A stretch of DNA of 64,000 nucleotides, taken from Babylonia areolata. Taxonomy: Eukaryota; Mollusca; Gastropoda; Neogastropoda; Buccinidae. The position numbers and the translations under genes were made by a program. Each line of letters starts with the position of its first letter. Position 1 is the first letter of the stretch. The DNA lies in NCBI RefSeq assembly GCF_041734735.1, contig NC_134878.1, positions 40,875,148 through 40,939,147 of the forward strand, given 5' to 3'. Below the pieces are notes generated by a model that did not search any database, was not told the origin of the DNA, and worked only from the letters and a program-made list of their open reading frames with translations. Of this stretch, positions 10,975-22,429 are shown piece by piece.

Positions 10975-11794
10975 ATTTAGATTAGGTAGGAATGGATTCT
11001 CCCTCCATCCCAGTCTCTTTCCTAGAATACTACTTTTATTAAGTTTTGCTCGTTTTGGGGGCCTGGCTCATCCTTTGGATGGCTGGGATCGGCGAGCCTC
11101 TGACTGGTCGAAAAACGAAAACTAATAGTCTGCCGGAACCCCCCCTCCCCCCCTTCCACCCACATAGGATTCCCATAATTACCCCCTCCCCCACCCTCCT
11201 CAGCCCTCCCCCCCACACCCCATTTTTATGCCTAAGTCTTTTACTTACTATCAAGGCATTTCTAACTCAACTCATTCCCCCACACGGCATAGTAATCTGT
11301 ATGTTGATTGTGGCCGTTACGAGGATGATGATGATGTTGCTGATGATGACATATAAATGGCAGCAAAAGTAGTTTTCAACCTACCTGTCCTAATTTGAGG
11401 ATATGAAACATAACCACAATCACAATGTTTTCCCGAGTTTAGGAACGAAAGCGACTATTCGTATCACTGACACTGTCAGCACAACTGAGACGGATCAAAT
11501 ATCACTGATTCAATCAGTTATCACCCAACAAGACTCTGTGACAGTGTCACTTGTCTCAAGGAGAATGCCATTTGAAGCAATAAAGACAATTAACCTTATG
11601 TGTGTATGTGTGATTTTTTAACGTTTTTATGAAGTAACCGAGATAAATGCATAAGAACACCGCTGGCACATTCTGTGCGCGTTTTCCGGAGTCCATTTTG
11701 TGAGGTTTAGGGGAAAAAAACCTCACAAGAATTTATACCTTTGAAACCCAACAGAAAGACAAACACAACCTCATATGGATGGATATCGCAACGC

Positions 11795-11800
<6 letters not shown>
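10975..11800. other. No recognisable gene
   Basis: Contains a C-rich stretch (about 11,140-11,225) and a small hairpin near 11,700 (tgtgaggttt with aaacctcaca). ORFs here have no recognisable domain. Confidence 0.5.
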
Positions 11801-11836
<36 letters not shown>

Positions 11837-11876
11837 CTGCGCGCGCGCGCACACACACATATATACACACATACTG
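11797..11876. repeat. (CA)n with (CG)n and (TA) segments
   Basis: About 19 CA units, then gcgcgcgcgc, then more CA and TA units. This alternating purine-pyrimidine tract is Z-DNA-prone and lies just upstream of the STPG-like exon, in its presumed intron. Confidence 0.95.
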
Positions 11877-11900
11877 CAGTTCCCGACAATGTTGTTACAG

Positions 11901-12105
11901 ACGCAGGCACTATCTGTGCATCTCTGCCCCTGCCATACCTGTGCCTCAGCCCCCTCCTCTGCCTGGACCTGGTAGTTATGAAATCGTGAACTATGAGGGG
12001 CCCTCCAAACGCTACATGACGAACTCTATGTTTGTCTCCACCACAGCCCGCAACATGGCTGCGGGTGTGGACGATTTGCCTGGTCCTGGTCCTTTGCACG
12101 TCTGA
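11901..12105 (+). CDS. STPG-like (sperm-tail PG-rich repeat) exon, possibly terminal
   Basis: The open frame reads LPGPGSYEIVNYEG, then YMTNSMFVSTTARN, then VDDLPGPG. This is the spacing of the PGPGxY repeat in the STPG/SHIPPO family, whose members bind or decorate axonemal microtubules of cilia and sperm tails. An acceptor-like 'gttgttacag' ends at 11,900. The frame closes with TGA at 12,103-12,105, so this may be a last exon. I found no companion exons; upstream ones would lie left of the (CA)n tract or outside the window. Two PGPG motifs about 45 residues apart are good family evidence. A retro-fragment or a chance proline-rich frame cannot be excluded. Confidence 0.45.
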
Positions 12106-12539
12106 TGATGAATATTCTTGAATATTATTACTAGTGCATATTTTTTCCTTAAACTGCTGCATGTCAGTGGATACTCGATGCTTTGTTTTCTCACATTCAG
12201 TTAACCAGATACTGGGAGAATTTCAGTCCTTGAAGTTTGAGAAAAAGCTCTGAGTGCTGTCTACGCATGCTGTCTCTAATCATGATAGATCTCTATTTTT
12301 ATTCTGGTCATACAACAGAAGGAAAAATGTTTAGATTATGTACAACACTTTAATCTGTCTCACAGTAGTGTCATAAGTTTAAAGTTTTCTCACTTCAGTG
12401 CCAGTAGCAGCAGTCAGTGGACAGCGTGACACTGTCATGTTGCTGTGAGATCACCCACCAGTGGAGACATTGCAGTGATGCTGTTCTGATTCAATACACG
12501 CAGGACTCTGACTTGTGAACTTCCTACTGGTGACAGTAG

Positions 12540-12800
12540 CCAGTGTAAGAGCCTAAATTTACCCCCCACTCCCTCCAGCTGGCTCTTACCTCGGGGTCAT
12601 TCTGGGCTAGCCTCGATGACTCCTGGGGTTATTTGTGGCTGGTGAAGATCGACTCTCCCACCCAGTTGTAAAAGGGGGTCATTCTGTGCTAGCTTTTACT
12701 GACCTCTGCCTCCTTCCATTACTACAACTTAACGGAAGCAAAGATGGGGGTGTCTTACTTTAATAGCCTGCATTGAAGTTCTTCCCCACTGCAACATTGC
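12540..12800. repeat. CCCCGGGGT-type palindromic repeat, copy 1
   Basis: Contains 'ctcggggtcattctgggcta' and 'gggggtcattctgtgctagc', then 'aatagcctgcattgaagttc'. The last part is shared with 42,400-42,495. Related units lie at 13,220-13,530 and 44,520-44,715. It is non-coding. Confidence 0.6.
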
Positions 12801-13097
12801 GCAGATGAAGAAAGGGTTAGGTCTGGGCCACATATGCTGACACTTAACCATATTTTGTAACTAGCTTGTACAGTCCCACATTGTATCCCTTCCCTTTGCT
12901 AACTTGATGGAAGTAACAGGGAAGAGTCGTTGGCGAGTAGCTTACAATACATGGAGATGGATAGCTCTTGACAAACTTATACTGACACCCCGTCCTCTCA
13001 TAGGGAAAGAAAAGCCATCCGAAAAGCAAAGCAAACATCCAAGACAATATATTGCGTGAACTGTGTATTTTAGAGGACCGACCCTAGCTAGCTCATC

Positions 13098-13155
13098 ATC
13101 ACCCCCCCCCCCCCCCCACCCCCCCCCCCCCCCCCCCCAACCCCCCGACCCCCAC
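13098..13155. repeat. Long poly-C tract
   Basis: Runs of 18 and 22 C with single interruptions. The G-rich complement could form G-quadruplexes and the C strand i-motifs. Length errors are likely in such a tract. Confidence 0.95.
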
Positions 13156-13219
13156 CCCAATCCGACTAGGGATGAGGGGGTGGGGGTTGCAGTACAACTA
13201 CAAAGTATAAGGGCTCGGA

Positions 13220-13530
13220 AGTCCGTGTGTATTTAGCTAAAATGCCCCTCCCCCATCACCTAAATGTCAGCTAATTAGGGGAGGGTCCAATTCTAATTGG
13301 ACCAAATTTACCCCGGGGTTCATTTGAAGCAAGACTAGAATGACCCCCATATCTGTTTGGAGGGTGTTAAAATCCAACTGGAGGGGGGGTGGGGTGTCAG
13401 ATCTGACAAGTTGAAACTTACCCCTGGGGATCATTCCAGGCTAGTCTAAATAGACCCCAAGGTAAATCAGTCAGCCAGATTTGACCCCGAGGTAAAAACT
13501 AACAGGGGTAGGAATAGGCTGCTGCACCAG
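13220..13530. repeat. CCCCGGGGT-type palindromic repeat, copy 2
   Basis: Contains 'tttaccccggggttcatt', 'ggatcattccaggctagtct', 'tagaccccaaggtaaatc' and 'gctgctgcaccag'. The two halves around 'ggctag' mirror each other (accccgggg and its complement). The copy at 44,520-44,715 shares the same order of blocks. Confidence 0.65.
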
Positions 13531-13539
13531 TAATTGTTT

Positions 13540-15485
13540 GGTCTTAGTTGAGTCAGACTGAGTGAGGATTCCACTGGATTGGAAGCCACCACCACGTTCA
13601 TCCTGCATGAGTTTGCTTGGGAGAAGATGTTGACACTGACTCACAAACGGGGAATAATCAAAACTGAGCTCACAATGAAAACTGGGCTTGAAGGGTCACA
13701 TTACTGAACACATGTATCATTATCTGTGATAGATTTATTATTATCATTATCAGAAATGTTAAAAAACCAGAACTATGGTAGGCTCTTAAGGCCCGACCAG
13801 TTCGTTGGGTTTGTGCTTAGGTCACAGCCAAAAAGAAAAAAATGCATTATTTTCAAAGCAGATGTGTTGTAGCATTATAGCATGAACAGATCAGTCCATG
13901 TGTTTTGCCAGCTTCTTGACCATGTGACCTTGTGACAGGACTTCCTTTCACGACGTGTCCTGTTATTCAAGCCTGAGAGACACAAACACAATGTTTGTCG
14001 GGAAAAACTGAGCAACATTCACAAAGATGCATCCATAAACGATTGACATGTGACTGTGTGTTTCCCAGTTTTCCCTGCCCACAGCACGCTCAGCCTGCGT
14101 AGAAAGTGTTCAGGGCTGAAAACCCCACAGTGATATGCCACTGATAGGGTTGAACCCTTGACCTCGCAGTTCGCGAAGTGAGGCACTATGTCATAGCAGC
14201 AGGTATTTGCTTTGATATTCGTCTCCTTGAATGTAACATGGTCTTCATTGTTTACGGAAGTGCGCATTTTTCTAATGGTTCTTTACTGTTTTTCAGCTTA
14301 TTATTGTCCATCATCAGTGGGCAGACAGTCTTTCATCTACAACGCAGCAGGACGATGGATATAGATTGTGTGTGCGCGCGTGTGCATACATGTGCATGTG
14401 TGCATGTATGTGTGCATGTGAGTAACAGAACAATTTTTATTTCATCCATGCAGACAATGAGACAAGCACAGAAAAAAATGCTTTCTTCCAGACCTTCAGG
14501 CAAAAACGAACCACAAAGAAAACAACAAAACTCACAGATATATGGAAAAAAAATCAAATAATGAAAACCGATGAAAAGAAAATTATACAATTCACAAAAA
14601 AGAAACACAGAGAGAGAGAGAGAAAGAGTTATACAGTTCACACACACACACAGGAGAGAGAGAGAGAGCAATGTAACTTTTGACGGCATTACGTGTGAGA
14701 AAGGTTTGGAGGGAGACTGACAAATAAAAGTGTTCTTGGATTCTGCCGGTTTCTGCTTCATGTACCTCAAAATTAGTGTGTATTACTTGTTTGAGCTGTT
14801 TCATGCTAATTGCTAACCATCCCAAGTTTAGAAGTTGTAAATTCACAATTCTCATACCAAAAAAGAACTATTATTAAAAAAAATAACAACTACTTAAACA
14901 TATTGCTTTGTTGAATGGAAAAGAATACTTTAAAGTTTTGTTGAACAGATCATTGCCTGCGGTTACGATGACGGTGGATACTCCTTGTTATCAAAGATAT
15001 ATCCATAATTCGTCTTTGTAATTGTGTAATCGTACAATGTTTTGTTTTTTGATCCCCAATCTTGTTCCCAGTAACACATCTCTTATTATTCTATTATTTC
15101 ACGTTTTGTAATGGTCATTATTCTATAATTGAAACTGACATGGATTATAGACGTTTGGTGGGCAATCAGGACTTTATTTTGGTTTGACACCAGTATACTT
15201 ATTTAAGGCAAGAGGGCGACCAGGATTTATTGGGGATCTGGTCATTTTCAATGAGGAGTTCGGGATAAGACACCTGTGTGGGATGAAGGAAGCTTTTTAT
15301 TTATTTTAGCTACGTGTTAAAAATATTGTTGGCAACTTTACAGCTTGTGTTAGGTGGTCTTGCTGCTGCAGTATGTATTATACTATATATTTGGATCCAT
15401 TCCAGAACAGTTTGATTAAAACAAAAGCTATACATGCTTTTTGTTCTTTTTTATTCATGGTTCTTAAGCCTGTGTGAATGCATGT
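13540..15485. other. No recognisable gene
   Basis: Contains a (TG/CA)-rich stretch (14,366-14,420), (AG)n and (CA)n (14,610-14,672) and AT-rich DNA. A B-box-like 'gggttgaacccttgacctcg' at about 14,145 suggests an old inverted SINE remnant. Confidence 0.4.
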
Positions 15486-15490
15486 ATATT

Positions 15491-15567
15491 TTCAGTTTCA
15501 GTTTCAGTAGCTCAAGGAGGCGTCACTGCGTTCGGACAAATCCATATACGCTACACCACATCTGCCA
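15491..15567 (+). mobile_element. Short SINE (family B), 3'-truncated
   Basis: The first 75 bp match the copies at 9,613 and 25,835, from 'cagtttcagtttcagtagct' to 'cacatctgcca'. An A/T-rich run follows. Confidence 0.9.
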
Positions 15568-15734
15568 TCTTTTTTAAAAGATTAAAAAAATTAAAAAAAT
15601 TAAAAAATAAAATAAGATAAAATAAATAAATACATAAAAAAGAACTACTACTACACGCGCAGTATTCTTTGTGTGCAATAAAACAAATCATGTTACAAAA
15701 TTGCATGCAAGCTGTTATTGAATAACAAAACCCA

Positions 15735-16075
15735 ATCTCTCTCTCTTCTTTAGTTTTCGGGGCAGAACCGGTCTGTCACTGGTTTGGTTGTGGGGGTGAT
15801 GCACTGCTGAACGCATCACCAATATTCTCCATTTCTCGCGGTCGTGGAATAGGGCCTGAGTTTTTGTTGTTGCTGTTGATTAATTTGATTTATTTATTTC
15901 TATGGCAAAGCTCCTCTCTGTCCACTCATTGATATTGTCCGCACACTTCTCATGTTGTCTGCCTCGTCTCTCTTTCCCCTGCGCTGTTCCCTGAAGGATG
16001 GTCTTGGAGAGCCTGTCGGATCTTGTCACGTGGCCATACCATCTCATTTTCCTTTTTCTTTTCGCCATGATCAGG
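15735..16075 (-). mobile_element. LINE 3'-terminal fragment
   Basis: The minus-strand frame reads KMRWYGHVTRSDRLSKTILQ, then GKERRGRQHEKCADNI and NEWTERSF. This is the C-terminal segment that follows the reverse transcriptase in many invertebrate LINEs (RWYGHVTR...KTILQG...GRQ...DNIKEWT). Traces of the final segment continue to about 15,735 in other frames. Only the 3' few hundred bases remain. Confidence 0.8.
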
Positions 16076-16084
16076 TCTTCATAC

Positions 16085-17510
16085 CGATTAATGTCTTTTC
16101 TCTCTCTCTCTCTCTCTCTCTCTCAACAAAGAGAACACGGAAAAAGAAGTCACATAATGGGATAAGGGTCAATTATGTAATAATGAAAAGTGTATGATAG
16201 GCAAAATATGACAATGCAAGGAAATCATCGTGATAAATCAACATATATGACCATCCATCTATGCAAAATATGTTTGTGTCCAAGTGACCAAATATCTTTC
16301 TTATAACCAGAGTATATTGTTGTATGTTCATGAGACAATCATTCTAAATTTATATGTCACATAGTGGTAGTGTTATCCAGTTTTGAAAATTGGAGTATTT
16401 TAGGTTTATCCTGGCTATGTACTCTTCAATTCCATACAAGTGTTTTAGTTTTTATATAAAACCTTGCAAAGTTGGGCTCTTTTTGTTCAGTTTACATTCG
16501 CACAAATATTATTGTTTTCATAATACTAAAATAAAGTAAAATGTGGCGTCAGTGTGTATATTTCTATCATATCCAAGTAAAACTGTAGTTTTGGTCAATT
16601 TCATATTTACAATATTTATACATTTTTCATTTAACATAATGACGTGAAATCTTGCCAGAATTGCACTGCTGAATAACGCAAGGCCAAAACATGACAGATA
16701 CCATATTTTGCTACATAACAAAAGCTAGTTTTCATTATTTAAAAAACAAAACAAAACAAAAACAAAACCGAACATGAAACCACGAACAGGAACAGCAGAA
16801 CATACTAATGGCAGCAGACACACAATAGATAGAATGAATACAGTGTACAGAGGTTGTCAATAGCATCGAAATGATAGTGAACATTGTTTGCACTTCCAAC
16901 ATCGCACGTTGGCAATGAACCAAAGCACAAATGCAGTCAACATGCAAACCCACGACAGCCGCCAGCGCAAACACAAACGCCCATGACCAGTGCAACAGCT
17001 GTCAAAAGAGACAGTCATACATGTCGGCACTGTACGAACCACTGCTGTGAGGTTCAGTAGTCCCAGGATGGCACACCCACCAGCCACAGAAAACCCGCAC
17101 TGCCGTGCAGGTGAGTCAGCTCATTCGAAATCGACGAAAGCACCCGTTATAAAGACAAAACAAGACAAGAGAAGATAACATTCTTTATTTTCGAGGATAA
17201 TGGATAAGCACTGGTGTGCCTTTTTACATCCAGTCCACGCCCTGAACAGGATCTACCCTACACAATACTAAATTAAGTCGTATGGATGGTGATAATAAGA
17301 TAAATAGGAAAAAAAAAGAACAACACACACACAGAAGCACAAGCATAGTGTTAATGAAATAACTGGAAAGCAAGATTCAGTTGTGCTTCGCGCTTTATCC
17401 AGTAAAGGAATCATGAGGAGAAAAAAAAAGAGATTTAAGAAATCGTTGAAACGTGCTCTGTATTAGATGATATATTTAGATAAGCTTAGGAGAACAAAAT
17501 AATAAGAAAA
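16085..17510. other. No confirmed gene; one strong splice-donor-like site
   Basis: After a (TC)n tract (16,100-16,125) the region is AT-rich. At about 17,110 the plus strand reads cgtgcag|gtgagt, a textbook donor, after an ATG in good context (aggatggc at about 17,067). This could be a short first exon coding MAHPPATENPHCRA, but nothing else supports it. Confidence 0.3.
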
Positions 17511-17514
17511 AGGA

Positions 17515-17765
17515 AAAAAGGCGGCAAGCGGGATCGAACCACGCATGTTCAGTTCCGATGCAATCCCCAAGGCTGCAGCACGTGACATCTGACGTCAAAT
17601 GACTAAATTTAAAACTATGTTGACGTTTTCTTCTTCGTGGATAAAATTGATGGATGTGATTGTTGTGGACGCAATAACGCCATTTAAATAATGTTTTGTG
17701 TGCGTTTTTTTTATATCTCGATTATTCTTTTATTTCGGTGGTAAAGGAGACGTTGACATCTCCTT
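17515..17765 (-). repeat. tRNA-like repeat distantly related to the hairpin-ended family
   Basis: On the minus strand the order 'acgtctcctttacc' ... 'gacgtcag' ... tRNA-like region with 'gtggttcgatcccgcttgcc' ... T-rich tail parallels the 3' part of copies A and B (8,205-8,470; 19,130-19,440), although the sequence between is diverged. It lies inverted just upstream of copy B. Confidence 0.45.
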
Positions 17766-17866
17766 CAAGCACATCGCAACACATGGCAGATCTCTAGATC
17801 TCTCAGATCTCTAGATCTGCACAACCAGTCTACAACGGGCTGAAAGAAACGATCGATTCAATTTTT

Positions 17867-17914
17867 GATTAACTTGTCTAAACAAAGTGGGTCTATGTTT
17901 TAACCCCGTGTTCG

Positions 17915-17950
<36 letters not shown>

Positions 17951-19408
17951 CCTGTGTGTGTGTGTGTGTGGTAAACTTTAACATTGCCATTTTCTCTGGA
18001 AATACTTTGTCAGTTGACACCAAATTTGGCATGAAAATAGGAAAAATTCAGTTATTTCCTGTCATCTTGTTTAAAACAATATTGCACTTCTGGGATGGGC
18101 ACACAAAAAGTATAAAAAGAAACCAAATTATATGCAAACTGAATTTCCTGTTATATTTATATATTTTTTATTCTCTAAACTTGGCACTTTGATCTGATAC
18201 TCTGACACAAGAGCAGTCATTTTTATCATTTTTTGTTCAAACTGGAACTTCTTTTGCTAAGCATGGAAGTTATATTTCTGGTGCATGTCTTTGCTGCAGA
18301 CAGTTAAAAAAAAGGGAAATTTGTAATTAATGCTAGGGGGGTTCATTTGCTTTAAGCTGATCTTTCTCATCTTAAACATTACATTTTGAAATTATACTCT
18401 ATACATAAAAAGCTTGTGTGTTTTACTTTCAGTGTACAGGGCTTTCACTATGTTCATTCTCCCAAGTGGTCTTTTTCGAAAAATACTAAAATCAATACTA
18501 CGGAGTGGACTTTATAGATCTATTGGCTGAGCCCTGAAGGTCATGGGCAAAAATCAATTGCATACACATGTTTATACATATTCAAAGCGCATGTTCATAT
18601 TCTTCGCGAACGCGAACGACGCCATTTTGTTTCAAGTTGTTGACCTGCCCGTTCAATCCTATATTCAATCGACAATACACGATAACATGTGATGGAAAGT
18701 TGGAGAAGGAGACCGTTAAATATTTATTCAGAGAAAGATTTGTGAACGCCACATCACTTACCGGATTATGCCCCAAACTGCCATAAAAATATCAACAAAA
18801 TCAGTTGGGATTCACAGTTAAAAATAACAAACCATGAGAGTTAATACCCTTGATGAAACGTAAAAATTTCCAGTCTTGACTTTTCTCAAAATGAAGTCCT
18901 TTTCACTTTATACGACGTTTAGAAGTACTTGTACTTGGCTCTACATGTTATTAGCTTAACAAAATACTCAATTTTCATACTAACTTTAAAACTATAAAAC
19001 TAGAATGAACATAAAAGAGAAATTGAATCGACCGTGTGTGTCCTACGATTCCTGGTGGGTGTAACAAAACTTGTACATCTATCTAGATCCAGAGAAAACG
19101 GCTAAATGTTGCAGTGTGATTGCGGTGATAGCCACGTCTCCTTTACCGCGGACTTAAAAAAGAATTTTTAATTGCCCTTAAAGATTTTTTGAATGCCCAA
19201 GATACACCAGAATAATCTGATTTAAACAGCGTTCTCACTGCGAATACGGCAATCGATTTATCGCCCTTTAAAAAAAGCATGTTTAAATGTTAAAGTTTTG
19301 AACGTCAGTTAAGGAGCCGTGACAGTGTATTGGGTAAGACAGTTTCTTCGCACCCGAACACGTGGGGTTCGAATCTGCCGTCAGGACTTCTTTCTTTCTT
19401 TCTTTCTT

Positions 19409-19439
<31 letters not shown>

Positions 19440-19536
19440 CCCAAGCTTCATAATAACAAATACAGAACACATTTTAACGATCAGATTTTTTTATAAAGTG
19501 TATCACAAGTGAGTCTTGAAGGCCTTGCCTCTCTTG
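17867..19536 (+). mobile_element. Hairpin-ended repeat, copy B (about 1.67 kb)
   Basis: Nearly collinear with copy A (6,939-8,575) from the start module through 'ttgacaccaaatttggcat', 'gtgatagccacgtctccttt' and the tRNA-like segment 'ggggttcgaatctgccgtca' (about 19,365) to the end 'ggccttgcctctcttg'. The internal microsatellite here is expanded as (TC)n plus (TG)n (17,918-17,972), and the T-rich tail as (TTTC)n plus T(n) (19,388-19,436). The 5' hairpin is eroded (gattaacttg). Confidence 0.8.
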
Positions 19537-19899
19537 TTCTTTTATGCAGTAAACACGTCGAAGGTGTAGTTAGTATCACTGTAAGTGTTCTGTCCAGAAT
19601 TTGTGTTTCTTTCCTTTAAATTGTGAACAAGAAACACGGGGTCATGTCGTCTTTGAACACAACCTAACTTCTAGTTGGCCAAACACAGTGGAAAGCCGTT
19701 TTTAGAATTTTTTTAGAGATTCCGGAACACATCTCAACGAAATAAATCGTTAATGATTTTGAAATATGACTTAATTCGGGAGACTTAAACCTGTTATTGG
19801 TATGACTGTGAAATTTGTTTTTCATACTATGTTTAAGCCAATTTTGGTATTGGCAGACAAAGTATTTCCAGAGAAAATGGCAATGTTAATTAAAGTTTA

Positions 19900-19937
<38 letters not shown>

Positions 19938-19986
19938 CCGAACACTGGGTTAAAACATAGACTCACTTTGTTTACACAAGTGAGTC
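19537..19986 (-). mobile_element. Hairpin-ended repeat, variant copy C
   Basis: The right end carries the shared terminal module inverted: 'agaaaatggcaatgtta', (CA)n, 'caaccgaacactgggttaaa', then gactcac...gtgagtc as a perfect 7-bp hairpin (about 19,960-19,986). The rest differs from copies A and B but matches 22,085-22,425 (cagtaaacacgtcgaaggtg, tatgtttaagccaattttgg). This makes it a second subfamily using the same end. Confidence 0.65.
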
Positions 19987-20024
19987 AAAGAACACACACG
20001 CGCGCGCGCGCGCGCGCACACACA
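19902..20024. repeat. (CA)n and (CG)n tracts
   Basis: About 17 CA units lie inside copy C. Just beyond the hairpin is a cacgcgcgcgcgcgcgcg run with flanking CA units, which is Z-DNA-prone. Confidence 0.9.
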
Positions 20025-20339
20025 CACGTCTGTAGTGTATGTTATCAAAACTACGCTACTGCAAATATGAATACACTGATACTTATACATAGATATACGC
20101 ATGGCAGCAAAGGGAGATTCTTCTTTTCTTTTTTTCTTTTCTTTTTTGCCAAAGGGGAGCATAATTCCATACGTAACACAGAGTAAAAAGAGAATAGTAT
20201 GATAAAAATGTAAGACAGGGACAGAGGCACGCTGATATGCGATAGACTGGATGGGCGGCGGAGGGTGAGGGGGGTTCCCAGCCGTCAACCGTACACAAGT
20301 GACAAACAGTATCAATGAGATGAGCAAAGCATAACACAT

Positions 20340-20835
20340 TATGACATAAGGTGGGAAAGGAATTGTTTTTTGAAGGTGGTTGCGCAATGGTGTTGCTTAA
20401 TTGCTTCTGGGAGTGAGTTTCATAGGTGCCTGAGTAAACCAGACTGGATTTAACATATCAGTTCTTGGGACTGGAATATGTACTTTTGGGGGCTTCCTTG
20501 ATGAACTTACAGAAAATGTGTTTATCAACGTTGGTGGTGCATTCCCTGTCATAATTTTGTGCATTGTTATTCGTTTGCTGTACTCTAATCTACGGGTTAG
20601 TGGGAGAATATTCGCTTGTTTTTAGTCTGAGGCCAACGGGGAAGTCTTTTCAATGAGTATCAGTTTGAGCCCCCGTCTATGAAGATTCAGTAATTGCTGA
20701 CGGATTTCATATGGAGAGGCGGGTCGTTTATATATATTGAGAATAGTAAAGGGCCTACGATAAACACTTGAGGAGAGTGAAAGAGACGAACGGTGGAAAG
20801 TGGGGTGGGGAAGAGTGTTTAGAGAGAGAACACAT
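20340..20835 (-). mobile_element. LINE C-terminal fragment (CR1-like)
   Basis: Across frames, the minus strand reads RRGLKLILIEKTSPLASD, KQANILPLTRRLEYSKRITM, HKIMTGNAPPTLINTF and KVHIPVPRTDM. This is the post-RT C-terminal segment of CR1-like elements. It is only the 3' end, with several frame changes. Confidence 0.75.
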
Positions 20836-20839
20836 GACA

Positions 20840-22080
20840 CTGAGAAAAAGATATATCAACGGCACATTAGTACAACAATGTGTATATTTCATATCTATGG
20901 CTTCAGTATACATTGATTTTTACATCGTGCTGTAATCCGAAATCCTGCTCTACAAAAACAAGTTTTTACACGAATAGAAATTTGTTCACTTTTGACAAGT
21001 TTTCCATTAAAATTTTATTCGCATGTTAACAACCAGTTCATACTGCCTCGGGATCATCAACACTGGAGACTGTCAAGGTTAATTTCTTTTCAAATAATTA
21101 TGATAATCAAGCTTGTTTCTACTAGACTACGTGGATTAAAAATACAAATAATCACATGAATATGCCATACACACTCACAAGAACGACAAATACATTGGTT
21201 GATCTTAAAGGCAAGCACTAACTGATAATGAGTATATACTAATGTATGTGTACCTGTGTGCATCTGCGTGCGCGCGCGCGAGTGTGTGTCCATCTAAATG
21301 TGAGTTCAAATACTTTTCCACACCATCAGAAACGAGTGTTTGTCTGAAAGTTGTGTGCTGGAAACGGATCAATAATATCCTAAACATCCTACATAGATCA
21401 GCATTTCATAGTTCTACGGTGATAATTATAGATGTATCAAAGTTTCAAATCTGTTTTTATCACTGTTCGACTTCGATAAATCGAACAAAGTTGCCAATAG
21501 CATTGAACGGACTGTATGAAAGATAATCACTCCGGAAATATCCAGTTCTTTCGGATGAATTCTCCAACACAGAACAATTCAGACTGAAGGTCCATTACTG
21601 CCTGTCTGTCCGATCAAGGTTGGCACTGAAAGAAAATAAATAAAAGACTACGCGTTGTCGGAATATGTGAAAACGAACGCTCAGTATTGGAAAATTCCGA
21701 ATGTTTCTCTGTGAATAACGGTGGAAGTTAATGTCTGCTTGTATTTATCATTAAGTATATAAGAAATAAAAGATAAAAATAAACCCGCAAATGAGGGGTG
21801 CAACACGTCAGTAGGCCTAGCGGACAATGCAAAAGAAGATTACTTTTGTAATATTGAATCAGAAAGTCGTTTGTTGATATATATGAAATGCTACAGTTCT
21901 TTCGTGAAAGGTATGTTTAATGCATCAGACGTGCGCGTTCTCCTGCATAATAGATGTAGATCAAAGGCCTAACGTATGCAGAACGATTCAACAGTAATGG
22001 ACTGTCTGCCATCATGGCTGCCTTTGATTACAGCTCCCGACTAAAAATTTCAGTGGGTCCATTCTTATTAAATGAGTACC
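20840..22080. other. No recognisable gene
   Basis: AT-rich DNA with a short (CG)n tract at about 21,270. No coding or repeat signal was recognised. Confidence 0.5.
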
Positions 22081-22084
22081 CTCT

Positions 22085-22425
22085 TTACTCGTATGCAGGA
22101 AACACGTCAACACTGTAGTTCACATTATTCTGTGTGTTCTGTTCAGAATTTCATTTTCTTTTCTTGTTACTGTGGACAAGAAATATAATGCGAGGCCATC
22201 TTTGAACCACACATTCCGGCAACGAAGCGGAGAAGACGTAATCAAATCTTGTGGATCCGGATGCGAAATAAACCAGAGACAAAACGAAATTAAACGTTAA
22301 TTACCAGGAAATCCGGGTTTACCCGGAAGACTTACAACACGTGATTGGTATAAAAGGGGAAAATATCTATGTTTAATCCAAAGTTGGTATACATACAAAG
22401 TATTTCCAGAGAAAATGAATGTGAT
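22085..22425 (-). repeat. Fragment of the hairpin-ended variant (copy C type)
   Basis: Shares 'caggaaacacgtc', 'gtgttctgttcagaatttca', 'gtggacaagaaat' and 'acaaagtatttccagagaaa' with 19,545-19,880, in the same order. It lacks the terminal hairpin. The internal 100 bp differ. Confidence 0.6.
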
Positions 22426-22429
22426 TAAG

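Noticed and set aside
11046-11372. 108-codon plus-strand frame
   Set aside because: Its proline-rich content comes from C-rich DNA, and there is no domain or conserved motif.
16735-17087. Hydrophobic minus-strand frames resembling membrane segments
   Set aside because: They begin at non-ATG codons, have odd composition and no family similarity or splice context.
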